Shown here piece after piece: positions 1 to 9,102 of a stretch of DNA of 64,000 bases. The DNA lies in the NCBI GenBank assembly GCA_018266375.1, contig JAFEAO010000001.1, forward strand, positions 215,079 to 279,078. The letters are read 5' to 3'. Positions within the stretch are counted from its first letter, which is position 1, and each line of letters begins with the position of its first letter. Below the pieces are notes generated by a model, which was not told the origin of the DNA, made no database searches, and worked only from the letters and a program-made list of their open reading frames with translations. The position numbers were made by a program, and so were the translations under genes. The DNA is from Bdellovibrionales bacterium. GTDB lineage: Bacteria; Bdellovibrionota; UBA1018; CAIMNF01.

Positions 1-556
1 TCTCGGCCACGCCGATCCGGAGGATCAAAAGCAAAAAGCCGAGCACGCCGCCGACTTGAAACGCCGTCCGCCAATCCGAAAGTTGCACGACCCAGCCGCC
101 CACGATCGCCCCGGTCACCCCGACCGTCGCCACGATCATGGTGCCGTAACCGCGGAGCTGCGCCGGTAAAACCTCGGAGACCAGGGTGATGCCCGCGCCG
201 AGTTCGCCCGCGAGACCTAAGCCTGCAAAAAATCTGCAGAACGCATATTGAGTGAAGTTGTTGGCATAGGCGTTTAAGAAATTCGCGATTGAGTAGAGAG
301 CGATCGAGCCGAAGAGCACCGAAAGACGCCCTCTGCGATCGCCGAGCATCCCCCACGCGATCCCGCCGATCATAAGACCGGTCATCTGGATGTTGTTGAG
401 ATAAGCCCCAACCTCGAGCTCGCGGCCGGTGTAACCGATCGAGCGCAGACTCTCCACCCGCACAATGCTAAACATCAGCAGGTCGTAGATATCGACAAAA
501 TAACCGAGGGCAGCCACTAAAACCGCGGTGCTAAAGACACGAGTTTTCTGAGTCAT
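1..556 (-). CDS. MFS transporter, N-terminal part (cut by window edge)
   Basis: Open frame from an ATG at 556 running off the left edge, about 185 residues visible. It reads as alternating hydrophobic segments of a major facilitator superfamily permease. The first membrane segment carries the D-I-Y-D motif near residue 22. The cytoplasmic loop between helices 2 and 3 holds the family signature GMLGDRRGRLSVLFGS. Conserved G-rich helix 4-5 sequence (LGLAGELGAGITLVSEVLP) follows. The motif set fits the sugar/aromatic-acid porter branches, but the substrate cannot be read from half a protein. It is transcribed leftward, after the secreted-protein pair at 574-2957, but whether it shares their transcript is unknown. 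Confidence 0.85.
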   Translation of the reverse strand, partial: MTQKTRVFSTAVLVAALGYFVDIYDLLMFSIVRVESLRSIGYTGRELEVGAYLNNIQMTGLMIGGIAWGMLGDRRGRLSVLFGSIALYSIANFLNAYANNFTQYAFCRFFAGLGLAGELGAGITLVSEVLPAQLRGYGTMIVATVGVTGAIVGGWVVQLSDWRTAFQVGGVLGFLLLILRIGVAE

Positions 557-573
557 ATAGACTCATCATAACC

Positions 574-1551
574 TTAAATGGGTTTATTGCGATGTGAATT
601 TCCGGAAGCTCCACTCGGAACCGAAGCCGGAAGCGGACCTTTTTTGAGATCGGCGAGCTTCTTGAACTTTTTGGTGTACCGGCGAGAAACAATCTTGAAA
701 ATGTCGTCCGATTTGTTGGTCAGATTGAAGTAGTTCGCTGGATCGACAATGGTTCCTTCGACGTTACCGTTTGAACCGGTGGCATCCGCTCCATCTTCGC
801 CAAAAGCGAGGTCTTGATCGGTACCATTCGAACCGTTGGCGCCATTGGCGTCGCCCGCTCCGAAGGTGAAATCATGACTGCCAAATCCGTTGTTGCCGTC
901 TTTGCCGCTTCCTTGAGCGAAACCGCCCACGACCTTACCTTGTTCGGTCTTGTCGTCGCCGTTGCCATTCTTTCCGTTTTTACCGACGCCGTTTGCACCG
1001 CTAGTGCTGCCTAAACCGTCGCCGAGTCCGCCGCCCGCGTTGCCGCCCGAGCCGCTACCCGAGCCCATTCCTGAGCCTGATCCTGAACCTTTAGTGCCGG
1101 CGAGATTGCCGAGCGCGTCCGAGATATCGACTCCGCTTGTACCCAAATCGGTCGCGCCATGAACCGCCGAGACTTCGGAGTGGCTATTCGGAGCAATGAT
1201 GGGAATATCGTTGTGAGTAGGAAGCTGGTTGATGTCGGTTGAGGTGCCGTTCATGTCGTGAGCGACGCCCAAAGTGGTTTGCGCCAAGTTCATATTGAAC
1301 GCGGCACCGCCAGCGGCATCACTTGAAATCGTGTTGAAACCCGCGCGGCAAGTTTGAGGCGCACCCGAAATCAAATGCCCGTTACTGCAGCACTGTCTTT
1401 CCATCGCGCCCGCAGGAATCGGCACTCCGTCCAAACCAATGCAAGGATAGCTTTGAGAAATATGGGTTCCGCCGAAACCGAGAAACGCGTGCGCGCTTCC
1501 GCTAACCAGGGAACCGAGAACAACGAAGCTGGATAAAATCAAATTCTTCAT
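574..1551 (-). CDS. Secreted Gly/Ser/Asn-rich protein, function unknown
   Basis: 325 residues. A clear Sec signal peptide (MKNLILSSFVVLGSLVSGSAHA, cleavage after A-H-A) opens the protein. A short Cys-containing N-domain follows, with C-C and single Cys residues near 37, 54-55 and 68. Residues ~150-255 are low-complexity G/S/N/D runs of SGSGSG and NGxNG type, and the C-terminal ~50 residues are basic. No catalytic motif is recognised. It lies 8 nt downstream of the 465-residue exported protein gene and is probably co-transcribed with it. The Asp/Gly/Asn-rich centre could be a flexible linker or a calcium-binding stretch, but no regular RTX nonapeptide is seen. Confidence 0.7.
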   Translation of the reverse strand: MKNLILSSFVVLGSLVSGSAHAFLGFGGTHISQSYPCIGLDGVPIPAGAMERQCCSNGHLISGAPQTCRAGFNTISSDAAGGAAFNMNLAQTTLGVAHDMNGTSTDINQLPTHNDIPIIAPNSHSEVSAVHGATDLGTSGVDISDALGNLAGTKGSGSGSGMGSGSGSGGNAGGGLGDGLGSTSGANGVGKNGKNGNGDDKTEQGKVVGGFAQGSGKDGNNGFGSHDFTFGAGDANGANGSNGTDQDLAFGEDGADATGSNGNVEGTIVDPANYFNLTNKSDDIFKIVSRRYTKKFKKLADLKKGPLPASVPSGASGNSHRNKPI

Positions 1552-1559
1552 CGTGACTC

Positions 1560-2957
1560 CTAAGGGGCGTTCGCCGGTTTACTCGGAATATTGATCTTGT
1601 CGCATATGCTGTCGTCGCCAGGTGAGTTCTGACCGCAAACATCGTGGCGAATCAGCTTCTCGACTACCGCCGCGAAGCCGACGTTTTTAGTCACAGCAGT
1701 ACTATTAAAACCGATGAGCCCGCCCGTTGTCCGACCGCTCGGAATCAAGATGCGCGTATTCTTTTCGCCGCAGACGCCCGGAACATTCGGACCGTCTTCG
1801 CGCACCGTACCGTCATTCGTGGTACAGTACGAACCGCCGAAGAAACACGATGCCGTCATTGAAATCTTTTTCTTCCGGCTACGTCCGAAAGAACCGGTGT
1901 CTCCGCACTCGTTACTAAACCCGCTCATCGTCGGGTTCTTAAAATTGATGAGCTTGGCGAAGACATCGTCGTACTGTTTTTGAACTCGCTGCATGACTTC
2001 GTACGCAAGGATGTTCGGTACGGCGCCTTCGTTGGCAGCGAGTTGAGCTTTCACGATCGTGCACACCCGCTGAGCCGGGTCTGTCACCGAGATCGTTCCG
2101 GCCATGCATTTCGCGGTCAGATCCGAGTCGCCAGTGTTACACGTGGTTTTAACTTCGGCCGCGAGCTTTTGATTGTAGTCTTTCATTTGCGTGGCGGTTT
2201 TGACCAAATCGTCGATCATCGCTTTATTCGTGATGAGACTGTTGATGTTACTCAAATCGGGCTTGAGCGTATTCAATACGTCGGCGCCGTGTTTACGAAT
2301 CAGCCAAGGATACGCGCCGAGCATGTAAGAGATCCAAAGCGAACCGGCATTGTTGTCGTAGTTCAGAGCGAATTTTTTGCCGCTTCTTGAAGCGATGACT
2401 CGCGGGCGTTCGCCGCATGATCCTTTTTTGCCGATCGCTTGAGTTTTAGTCTCGATGTCGTTGCGGCCTGCGCTGTATTTTAGTTGGTGCCCGACCACGC
2501 TACAAACCGGAAACGGAAGATCCGTTCCGATCAAGTTATTTGGGCTACTCTTCGCAAGGTCCACGTCTTTGCCGTTATAGTAACCCCAGATCTTTTGAGA
2601 AAGCATGTCTTTGGTTTTTTCGATGATCGCTTTTTGCAAAACCGAACATTTCGGAAGGACGGCTTTACAAACCGATGAAGGGTCGGCATTCAAGACCGCG
2701 CCGCTGTCGCTCAAGCAAGCGATCTGAGCGACTCCGCCCGAACCTGCGCCCGAAGAACCGCCGCTGCTTGTGCCGTTGCCGATGCCGGTATTGGCCGGTC
2801 CGCTTTGACTGAAAGCCGCATCGTCATCGTCGAGTCCGGTCGCCGTACCCGAATCGTCGTCCGCCGCAGTCGGCGTCGTTGCCGGCGGATTGGCCTGTGA
2901 CGCTATCGGTATGTAGACAATTCCGACAGCAAAGAAAATCGCTAAAAAGATTCTCAC
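1560..2957 (-). CDS. Exported Cys-rich protein, function unknown
   Basis: 465 residues from a GTG start at 2957. The start is supported by a strong AGGGGG Shine-Dalgarno about 6 nt upstream, and the N-terminus is a signal peptide (MRIFLAIFFAVGIVYIPIASQA). A Thr/Asp/Gly/Ser-rich linker (~23-78) leads into a folded-looking region with many cysteines spread to the C-terminus, as expected for a disulfide-stabilised extracytoplasmic protein. A basic R-K-K-K stretch lies near residue 355. No family recognised. First gene of a two-gene leftward unit with the Gly-rich protein at 574-1551; divergent from the gene at 3014 across 56 nt. Confidence 0.7.
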   Translation of the reverse strand: MRIFLAIFFAVGIVYIPIASQANPPATTPTAADDDSGTATGLDDDDAAFSQSGPANTGIGNGTSSGGSSGAGSGGVAQIACLSDSGAVLNADPSSVCKAVLPKCSVLQKAIIEKTKDMLSQKIWGYYNGKDVDLAKSSPNNLIGTDLPFPVCSVVGHQLKYSAGRNDIETKTQAIGKKGSCGERPRVIASRSGKKFALNYDNNAGSLWISYMLGAYPWLIRKHGADVLNTLKPDLSNINSLITNKAMIDDLVKTATQMKDYNQKLAAEVKTTCNTGDSDLTAKCMAGTISVTDPAQRVCTIVKAQLAANEGAVPNILAYEVMQRVQKQYDDVFAKLINFKNPTMSGFSNECGDTGSFGRSRKKKISMTASCFFGGSYCTTNDGTVREDGPNVPGVCGEKNTRILIPSGRTTGGLIGFNSTAVTKNVGFAAVVEKLIRHDVCGQNSPGDDSICDKINIPSKPANAP

Positions 2958-3013
2958 GTTATCCCCCTAAGTGCCCTGTTCCCCTACTATCTATTTTAAT
3001 GGCTAGGAGTATA

Positions 3014-3529
3014 ATGAGCAACATGGAGCTCAAAAAAGCCCTAAGATTCGCTATATGCGTCCTTTTTTCAACTACTTTAGTTGAATATAGCGCTCAAGCT
3101 CAAAATGACGATAAGATGTACCGCCAAATGCGCAAGCACCCTTCCATGAGCAAAGACGACTACGATCGCATTCGCCGCGAGACCGTGGACAACGATCGCA
3201 TCAACAAATTGAACGATTTCAGCGACGAGCAGAAGCGGCAGCAGGCCAGCGAAGAAAAAATGATCCCGCCCGACAGCGCCGCGGACATCGCCGACAAAGA
3301 CGAAGGTAAAGACGAGAAGCCCGAAGACAGACCGTTAACGCCAAGACTGCCGTCCGCTCCACCGCCGGAAAATAGCGCAGGTGGTTCTTCATCGTCCTCA
3401 TCCGATTCACCGAAAGTAAGCTACGATGCGATGCCGGACGAAATTAAATTTCCAGGCGATCCGGAAGCGTCAACTCCAAAAGCAAAGCCGAAAGGCACTC
3501 CGCGTCCTTCGTATAAGAAGCGATACTGA
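3014..3529 (+). CDS. Small exported Pro/Ser/charged low-complexity protein
   Basis: 171 residues from the ATG at 3014, preceded by AGGAG 4 nt upstream; an in-frame ATG at 3023 is the alternative. The frame extends further upstream without a plausible start. Signal peptide to about residue 29 (A-Q-A). The mature part is highly charged (many D/E/K/R) up to ~110, then Pro-rich and Ser-rich (SSSSSS), ending in basic PRPSYKKRY. This looks disordered and unrecognisable as a family. Divergent from the exported pair at 574-2957, so the three may be one functional group. Confidence 0.6.
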   Translation: MSNMELKKALRFAICVLFSTTLVEYSAQAQNDDKMYRQMRKHPSMSKDDYDRIRRETVDNDRINKLNDFSDEQKRQQASEEKMIPPDSAADIADKDEGKDEKPEDRPLTPRLPSAPPPENSAGGSSSSSSDSPKVSYDAMPDEIKFPGDPEASTPKAKPKGTPRPSYKKRY

Positions 3530-3543
3530 TTCGAGAGCCAATG

Positions 3544-4008
3544 CTAAAGCTCAGTCTTTACGGGATAACACAATTGCATTCCTCCAACGGGAACCAAAAG
3601 AGCACCCGTTAAGAAACGCCCGTTTTTGTCAAAGTAGTTCACCAAGACAGGAGCAGGCTGATCATTATTCAACGTGATAGCGCGGGCACTTTCGATTTTA
3701 TCGACACTAAGGCGGGCCGCTTTGAAAATCGGAGGAGTCAAACTATCCGAGATCGCCTTTGCTTTATCAATCCACCGGACGGGCGTATCCAAAACCATGC
3801 GACTCACTTTGCCGTTTGCATAAGTAACCAGAGTCAGCCCCCCTACACGTCCTCCATCGGCAAAATCCCCGGAAGACTCTACGACCGCACCGTTTTTCAT
3901 CTGGTATAAGTTCTGCCCCGGCTTATAAGCACAGGTAAGGACATTGTTCACGCGCGCGTGTGCAGAAACGCTAAAAAAAATTAAAATAATCAGTAATTTG
4001 CGGTACAT
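3544..4008 (-). CDS. Small secreted protein, function unknown
   Basis: 154 residues with a signal peptide MYRKLLIILIFFSVSAHA. The start is supported by AAGGAG seven nt before the ATG. The mature protein has two Cys (near residues 26 and 149) that could close a disulfide, and alternating hydrophobic beta-strand-like segments. No motif recognised. It is convergent with the gene ending at 3529 (14 nt apart). Confidence 0.65.
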   Translation of the reverse strand: MYRKLLIILIFFSVSAHARVNNVLTCAYKPGQNLYQMKNGAVVESSGDFADGGRVGGLTLVTYANGKVSRMVLDTPVRWIDKAKAISDSLTPPIFKAARLSVDKIESARAITLNNDQPAPVLVNYFDKNGRFLTGALLVPVGGMQLCYPVKTEL

Positions 4009-4130
4009 AAGGTCTCCTTGGCGCGGACCTTAACCTAATCAGCTTAAAAAATCACTCGAAATATTTAGTCCGTTACCAATACATGAAAGGAACCGCTAAC
4101 AACAACAGTCGGGTTCTTCATTCTTGAATC

Positions 4131-6197
4131 TTAGTTGGACTTCGCATCATTGCGCGCCGAAGCCGCGGAGGTCGAAGTCGCCGTGACTTTCGGTGCCGGA
4201 TAACTCAACCAATCAACCATGATGTTGATCGCTTCCTGCACTTGCGGAGTCTTGAGCCAAAGCTCTTTACGCCCACTGGCTGTCGAGGCTTTCTCTTTAC
4301 GATCTTTACGCTTGGTCTTGTCTTTGTCCGACTTCTTCATGATGTCGGCGACTTTCACCCAACCTTCGTTCTTTTTGACTTCATCGAGGTCTTTTTGGAT
4401 GTCTTTGAACTCCTGATTCGCTTCCACGCGCTTAGCGGATTTTTCTTTCAAAGTTTTCACGAGGTCGTCGCTAATCGCGATCCAAGCATCTTTGCCGTCT
4501 TTGGATTGAGCGGCGTCCATCGAGATAAACGGCTCGGTCTTGGAAGGCGGCAAAGCATAGTCCATGAACTGCTCGCCCATGTCGTCGATGTCGAGGTAAG
4601 TCGGCATCGAAACGTCGGAAGCCACGCCCAAGTTTTGAGTCGAGTTCCCGCCTGGAAGATAGAACATCTGAGTCGTGAGCTTCATCGCACCCAATCCGAG
4701 CGGTAGCGGATTCAACACCTGCACGGAACCTTTACCGTAAGTGTGATCGCCGCCGACGATAAGTGCGCGGCGATAGTCTTTCATGGCGCCCGCCAAGATC
4801 TCGGACGCCGATGCGCTCTGACGGGTGGTCAGGAGCATGAGCGGCCCGTTGTAGATAATCTTCGCGTCCTCATCCGCAAGAACGTCGCGGTTTTTCTTCA
4901 CGTCTTGGGTCGCGACGACCGGACCGGTTTTGATGAACATACCGGCGATCTTAACCGCGTCTTGCAATAACCCGCCCCCGTTGGCCGAGAGGTCGAGAAT
5001 GATACCGTCCACCTTTTTAGAGGCCGCTTCCTCGACGAGTTTACGCAAGTCAGTGTAGCAATCGCGTGAGTTCTTTTCAGAACCACCATAGAAAGACGGA
5101 AGGTCGATCAAACCGATTTTAACTTTGCGATCGCCGATTTTCTTGTCCTGGTAAGTGATCTTCGCGGCTTGCTCGCGCATGTCGACTTTGTCGCGCACAA
5201 GTGTGACCTTGAAGGTGTCGCTTTTGCTGCCCTTCTGACGGAGTACGGTCAATTCGACTTTTGTACCTTTCTTACCGCGGATCATTTTAACGACGTCGGA
5301 GAGATCCATATCGATGATGTTGACCGGCTCTTTCTTGTCTTGAGCGACTGCGATGATCTTGTCCTTTGGCATGAGCGCGTGAGCGCGGTCAGCACTACCG
5401 CCCGGGATGATTTCTTGCACGATGGTGTAGCCGTCGTCGCTTGAGAGCGACACGCCGATCCCTTCGAGCGAGAGATTCATCGAAATCTTGAATTCGTCGA
5501 GCTGCTCCGGACTCATGTAATCCGAGTGCGGATCGAGAGAATGAGCGAACGACTCGGCAAAGAGGTTGATCATCTTACCGGTGTTGAGTTCTTTCGAACG
5601 CTTGACCGCAAGTTCGTAACGTTTGATGAGCTGTTGCTTCGCCTTGTCGAGTTTCACGTCGCCAGCCATCGTGGTCGCAAGCTGGGTTTGGATCGCGGAA
5701 GTCAAGCCGGCTTTCTTTTCGTCGACGTTCGACGGGTAGTCGCGTTTTTTGGAGTCGGACTGGTACTTCACGGTTTCGTCGAGCTTGAAATCGGCTTTAC
5801 CGAGCATCTCGCTTACGATCTTCAGGTTTTCTTCGGCGCGCGAAACGAGCGTCGATGAGATCTCGTTCAAAGAAGCACAGTTTCCGTTCTTCATCGTTTC
5901 GAAGAGGTCGGTCAGCTGAGTCTTCATCTTGGCGACGTCGCTTTTCAAAAGAAGCTGCTTATTCGGGTCGACGTACTTCATGAACAAGTTCACGGTACGG
6001 CCTTTGATGTCGGAGTTCAGCTGATTGACTGAAAAATGATTGCTCAAGAAAACGTTCATGAGCGCCGGTACGCTTTGACATTGCAGCGTTTGCGCCTGCG
6101 CGACCGCCCCACTCGTGACGAGTGCGATCATCATTGTCTTTCGAGCGAAATTCAGTCCATGTTGGAGTTTTTTCATATCCATATAGTTTCGTCCCAT
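4131..6197 (-). CDS. prc: Tail-specific (C-terminal processing) protease Prc/Tsp
   Basis: 688 residues (683 from the alternative ATG at 6182, which has GGGA nine nt upstream). A signal-anchor-like hydrophobic stretch ends in A-Q-A-Q, so it acts in the periplasm. The order is an N-terminal Tsp helical domain (~35-230), a PDZ domain (~240-330, with the substrate-loop LEGIGVSL), the S41 peptidase core, and a C-terminal Lys-rich extension typical of the Prc family. The Ser-Lys dyad is visible as S-A-S-A-S-E followed by YGKGSVQ. Length matches E. coli Prc (682). It degrades or trims periplasmic proteins with nonpolar C-termini. The gene follows the PafA-like phosphatase by 7 nt and is probably co-transcribed with it. 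Confidence 0.93.
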   Translation of the reverse strand: MGRNYMDMKKLQHGLNFARKTMMIALVTSGAVAQAQTLQCQSVPALMNVFLSNHFSVNQLNSDIKGRTVNLFMKYVDPNKQLLLKSDVAKMKTQLTDLFETMKNGNCASLNEISSTLVSRAEENLKIVSEMLGKADFKLDETVKYQSDSKKRDYPSNVDEKKAGLTSAIQTQLATTMAGDVKLDKAKQQLIKRYELAVKRSKELNTGKMINLFAESFAHSLDPHSDYMSPEQLDEFKISMNLSLEGIGVSLSSDDGYTIVQEIIPGGSADRAHALMPKDKIIAVAQDKKEPVNIIDMDLSDVVKMIRGKKGTKVELTVLRQKGSKSDTFKVTLVRDKVDMREQAAKITYQDKKIGDRKVKIGLIDLPSFYGGSEKNSRDCYTDLRKLVEEAASKKVDGIILDLSANGGGLLQDAVKIAGMFIKTGPVVATQDVKKNRDVLADEDAKIIYNGPLMLLTTRQSASASEILAGAMKDYRRALIVGGDHTYGKGSVQVLNPLPLGLGAMKLTTQMFYLPGGNSTQNLGVASDVSMPTYLDIDDMGEQFMDYALPPSKTEPFISMDAAQSKDGKDAWIAISDDLVKTLKEKSAKRVEANQEFKDIQKDLDEVKKNEGWVKVADIMKKSDKDKTKRKDRKEKASTASGRKELWLKTPQVQEAINIMVDWLSYPAPKVTATSTSAASARNDAKSN

Positions 6198-6204
6198 TTT
6201 GGGT

Positions 6205-7758
6205 TTACCGCAAGATCTCAGTCATGACTCGTCCCTCCGCCTGTGATGGCGGAAGTACGTTTAAAACGCTCGCCAAGGTGGGCGCCAAATCTACGACGTT
6301 TACCACTGCGCGATAGGTGCCGGGTTTGAAAGTCTTGCCCCAGATGACAAGCGGTACATAACGATCGTAGGAATAATGCGTCATGTGCGTCAGGGGGTAG
6401 CTGTCGCTCCAGTAATACGGATTGAGGATCATCAAAAGGTCGCCACTATGGCGACTGAGCGTGTGATCGATGACTTTTCCGAAATCTCCCGGCGGGACTT
6501 TTCGGTCGTACAGAATTTCATCCCGAATCAAAAGCTGATCGATGTAACGCTCTCTCACAAGGATCGGACGCAAAAAGTGTCCGACGTCGGCAACCGTTAC
6601 CTTCGCGTTCTTCAGCGCTTCTTGATTCAAATAAAGTTGGAACTCGATGATACTCGCGATCCACTTTCCGCCTTTAGGCTTGCCGTATTCTTTGGTCAAC
6701 GAATTTTCAATCAGGTCGGTCACTTCCTCCTCTTTGATATTTTCGTTCGCGAGTTTTTCTTTCGGAACGGCGCCGGAACTCGGAGGCGTACCGTGATCGC
6801 CCGTGAGCACAAAAAACACGTTGTTCATGCCGACGCGTTTGCCAATTTCTTGGATGAACTCGCCGATCATCTTGTCTTCGTCTTGTGACATCTCAAGCAA
6901 GCTTTCGCTATTCGGTCCAAGTTGATGGCCGAGGTAATCGTGGCTCGATAAACTTACCGTGAGCAAGTCCGTGTCCGGCCCTTTACCCAATTTCAAATCA
7001 TCAACCGCAGCGAGTGCGAGCTTTAAACTCTCTTTGCCGATCCAAGATGTGCGAAGCGATTCCGGATTACAATAAGTCATGTTTTTGTAAGGGCCCCACG
7101 AATATTTCTTGGTTTTCATGTCGGTCAAATCCGCATTTAATTTTTTGACGTAGCCAGGGATTTCTTTCATGTAGAAATCGCTCGTCACCCACTGACAGTT
7201 TTTGTAGTCGAGCCAGTACACTTGGTCGGCACGCTTACCTGCCATTAAGATCGCGGCACGATCCTTTACCGCGATACTTACCGAGCGCGATGAGCGATCG
7301 ACGTTCTTCAGTTCGTCGCCCAAGGTAGTGCCGTTAAAAAGTTTCGGTGACATACCCTGAGCACCGGCTACGACACCTCCTGAGCCGATGGTTTTACGAT
7401 CGTCATCTTGAGTGCAGTACTCGACTGCGTTTTTGTCCCGATTGAACCAATAATTGGTCGAGATGCCGTGACGATACGGAAAAGTGCCTGACATGATTGC
7501 CGCGTGACCCGGACCAGTCATGTCTTGCAAAAGACCGTGATCGGCCAGAGGCATATAAGCTCCTCCATCTTTTAGAAATTTAAATCCGCCGCTAAACTTG
7601 TAGCGCATCAGATAGTCCGCGCGGAACTGATCGATCACGATGACCACTCCCAATTTGTAGGGAGGAGTAACTTTGTTCGCTTCCGAAATTTTAGCGTGCG
7701 CGGACGGAGAAACAAAACCCGTCACCAAGAACGGGAGAACAGGTAAAAGTTTGTGCAT
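6205..7758 (-). CDS. PafA-like alkaline phosphatase / phosphodiesterase-superfamily enzyme
   Basis: 517 residues from the ATG at 7758, chosen because a clean signal peptide starts there (MHKLLPVLPFLVTGFVSPSAHA); the frame runs open upstream to 7827. It belongs to the alkaline phosphatase superfamily: metal Asp in VIVIDQFRADY, the nucleophilic Thr in DMTGPGHAA (about T81), the HGISTNYWFNR loop, a D/H pair in SSHDYLGHQ, the L-T-G-D-H-G site, and a late His in SHMTHYSY. This pattern fits periplasmic PafA-type phosphomonoesterases that release phosphate from many organic esters. Substrate preference is not decided by sequence. It lies just upstream of prc on the same strand. Confidence 0.85.
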   Translation of the reverse strand: MHKLLPVLPFLVTGFVSPSAHAKISEANKVTPPYKLGVVIVIDQFRADYLMRYKFSGGFKFLKDGGAYMPLADHGLLQDMTGPGHAAIMSGTFPYRHGISTNYWFNRDKNAVEYCTQDDDRKTIGSGGVVAGAQGMSPKLFNGTTLGDELKNVDRSSRSVSIAVKDRAAILMAGKRADQVYWLDYKNCQWVTSDFYMKEIPGYVKKLNADLTDMKTKKYSWGPYKNMTYCNPESLRTSWIGKESLKLALAAVDDLKLGKGPDTDLLTVSLSSHDYLGHQLGPNSESLLEMSQDEDKMIGEFIQEIGKRVGMNNVFFVLTGDHGTPPSSGAVPKEKLANENIKEEEVTDLIENSLTKEYGKPKGGKWIASIIEFQLYLNQEALKNAKVTVADVGHFLRPILVRERYIDQLLIRDEILYDRKVPPGDFGKVIDHTLSRHSGDLLMILNPYYWSDSYPLTHMTHYSYDRYVPLVIWGKTFKPGTYRAVVNVVDLAPTLASVLNVLPPSQAEGRVMTEILR

Positions 7759-8173
7759 GCTTTCATTTGATAATTTCAGAGCAAAAAGATCAATAGGTAA
7801 AATTGTCTTTATTTCAATAACTTGCAACGCAAACCGTTATGTTTTATTATTAAACAATATTAGTTTAATTTAAACTTGATTCATTGAGTTAATAGGCGTA
7901 GAGTCCATCAAATGAGAACCGTCATAACCAGTGTCGGGCAAGAGAGAGTAGAGAGCTGAGTTGACGGGGGTTCCGATGAGACGATCTTATCGGCCCCCTC
8001 ACCTCTGTTTCAAGTCCAGTTCAGCCTTGAATAGCAATTCAACGCGCCGCTTTCATATTATTTCAATTAATTACAATTTATCTTTGAAACTAATCAAATC
8101 TAGTGTTTCATGATGTGGGCACTTTTTTGACGGCGACAATGCATTGAGAAAAGTGATTTTTTTAGGGGGACAC
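7759..8173. other. Divergent intergenic region with an imperfect hairpin
   Basis: About 415 bases between the divergent phosphatase and the protease lipoprotein. No coding frame is convincing. The first third is AT-rich and likely carries the leftward promoter. At 7966-7998 an imperfect inverted repeat pairs GGGGG-tt-CCGAT with ATCGG-CCCCC around an 11-nt loop; no T-run follows on either strand. The right part is AT-rich and ends in the AGGGGG ribosome site of the next gene. Confidence 0.6.
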
Positions 8174-9064
8174 ATGGAACGGACGGCGTATTCTCGCGCT
8201 TTAATTTCAGGAATCTTTGCAGCTTCTATCGGGCTTGTTGGATGCGGCAAGCAAACACCAACAGTCGAGCCACTGGCCTACAATGCCGACCTGTACAGCT
8301 CTTATGGTGAGGCGTCTAAGATCATCGGCTCGAACAACATGGTTCCGGTTAAAGCGGATGGGTCAAACATCGATTCGAACCTTCGCAAATATCTCGATGC
8401 CTTTGGCATTATTTCAATCGGCAACTCGGGCGCTTGCTCGGGTACGCATATCGGTAACGGTTACGTGTTGACCGCCGGTCACTGCTTCTTTGACGAGAAC
8501 ACTTCAGGCACTCGAATCGCTCAAAACAAAGCCTGTACCAACATCAAGGTTTATTGGGGTTACCGCGGATCTCCGGAGACTGGCAGTCCGAAGCCCGTCG
8601 TCTCTGGCGTTGCTCAATGTACAAAGCTCATTTACGCCGAACAAACCCAGCAACGTGACTTTGCGATCTTTAAGGTCGATAAAGCTCCCTCTGTCACGAT
8701 CGGCCTCGCTTTGGAATCTGGCCGTACCGCGGTTGGTACCAAACTCACCATCTTTGGATACCCTCAAGGACGTCCGCTCGAGTGGTCGCAATACTGCGCT
8801 CTTCAATCATCGACCGCAGCCGGCCTAAACGCGATCAAAGGTCAATCGACGTTTATTTACACCTGTGATACCGAACCGGGTAACAGCGGTAGCTCCATCC
8901 TCGCTTTCAGTTCGAATGGCGTACCAAAAGTCATCGGCGTCCACGATGGTGCTGCTCCAAGCGGTATCGATTTCAACTACGCGACGTACATGTACGACGC
9001 TCGATCGGTCTTGAAATCCAAAGGCTTCGACATCAGTCGCGCCGTCATGACGAACGGAATCTAG
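8174..9064 (+). CDS. Trypsin-like serine protease, lipoprotein
   Basis: 296 residues from the ATG at 8174, which has AGGGGG 4-5 nt upstream; the frame is open 10 codons further but that start lacks a ribosome site. The N-terminus ends in a lipobox (L-V-G-C at ~21-24), so the protein is probably anchored in the outer membrane. The S1 triad is seen in order: His in TAGHC, Asp in QQRDFAIFK, Ser in EPGNSGSS (GNSGS instead of GDSGG, as in glutamyl-endopeptidase/V8-like members). Paired cysteines flank the active-site loops. It may be a secreted nutrient-acquiring or prey/host-directed protease. Confidence 0.85.
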   Translation: MERTAYSRALISGIFAASIGLVGCGKQTPTVEPLAYNADLYSSYGEASKIIGSNNMVPVKADGSNIDSNLRKYLDAFGIISIGNSGACSGTHIGNGYVLTAGHCFFDENTSGTRIAQNKACTNIKVYWGYRGSPETGSPKPVVSGVAQCTKLIYAEQTQQRDFAIFKVDKAPSVTIGLALESGRTAVGTKLTIFGYPQGRPLEWSQYCALQSSTAAGLNAIKGQSTFIYTCDTEPGNSGSSILAFSSNGVPKVIGVHDGAAPSGIDFNYATYMYDARSVLKSKGFDISRAVMTNGI

Positions 9065-9102
9065 CTCTACTTGTTTCTAGGCCCGTGTGGTATGAACTAC
9101 CC

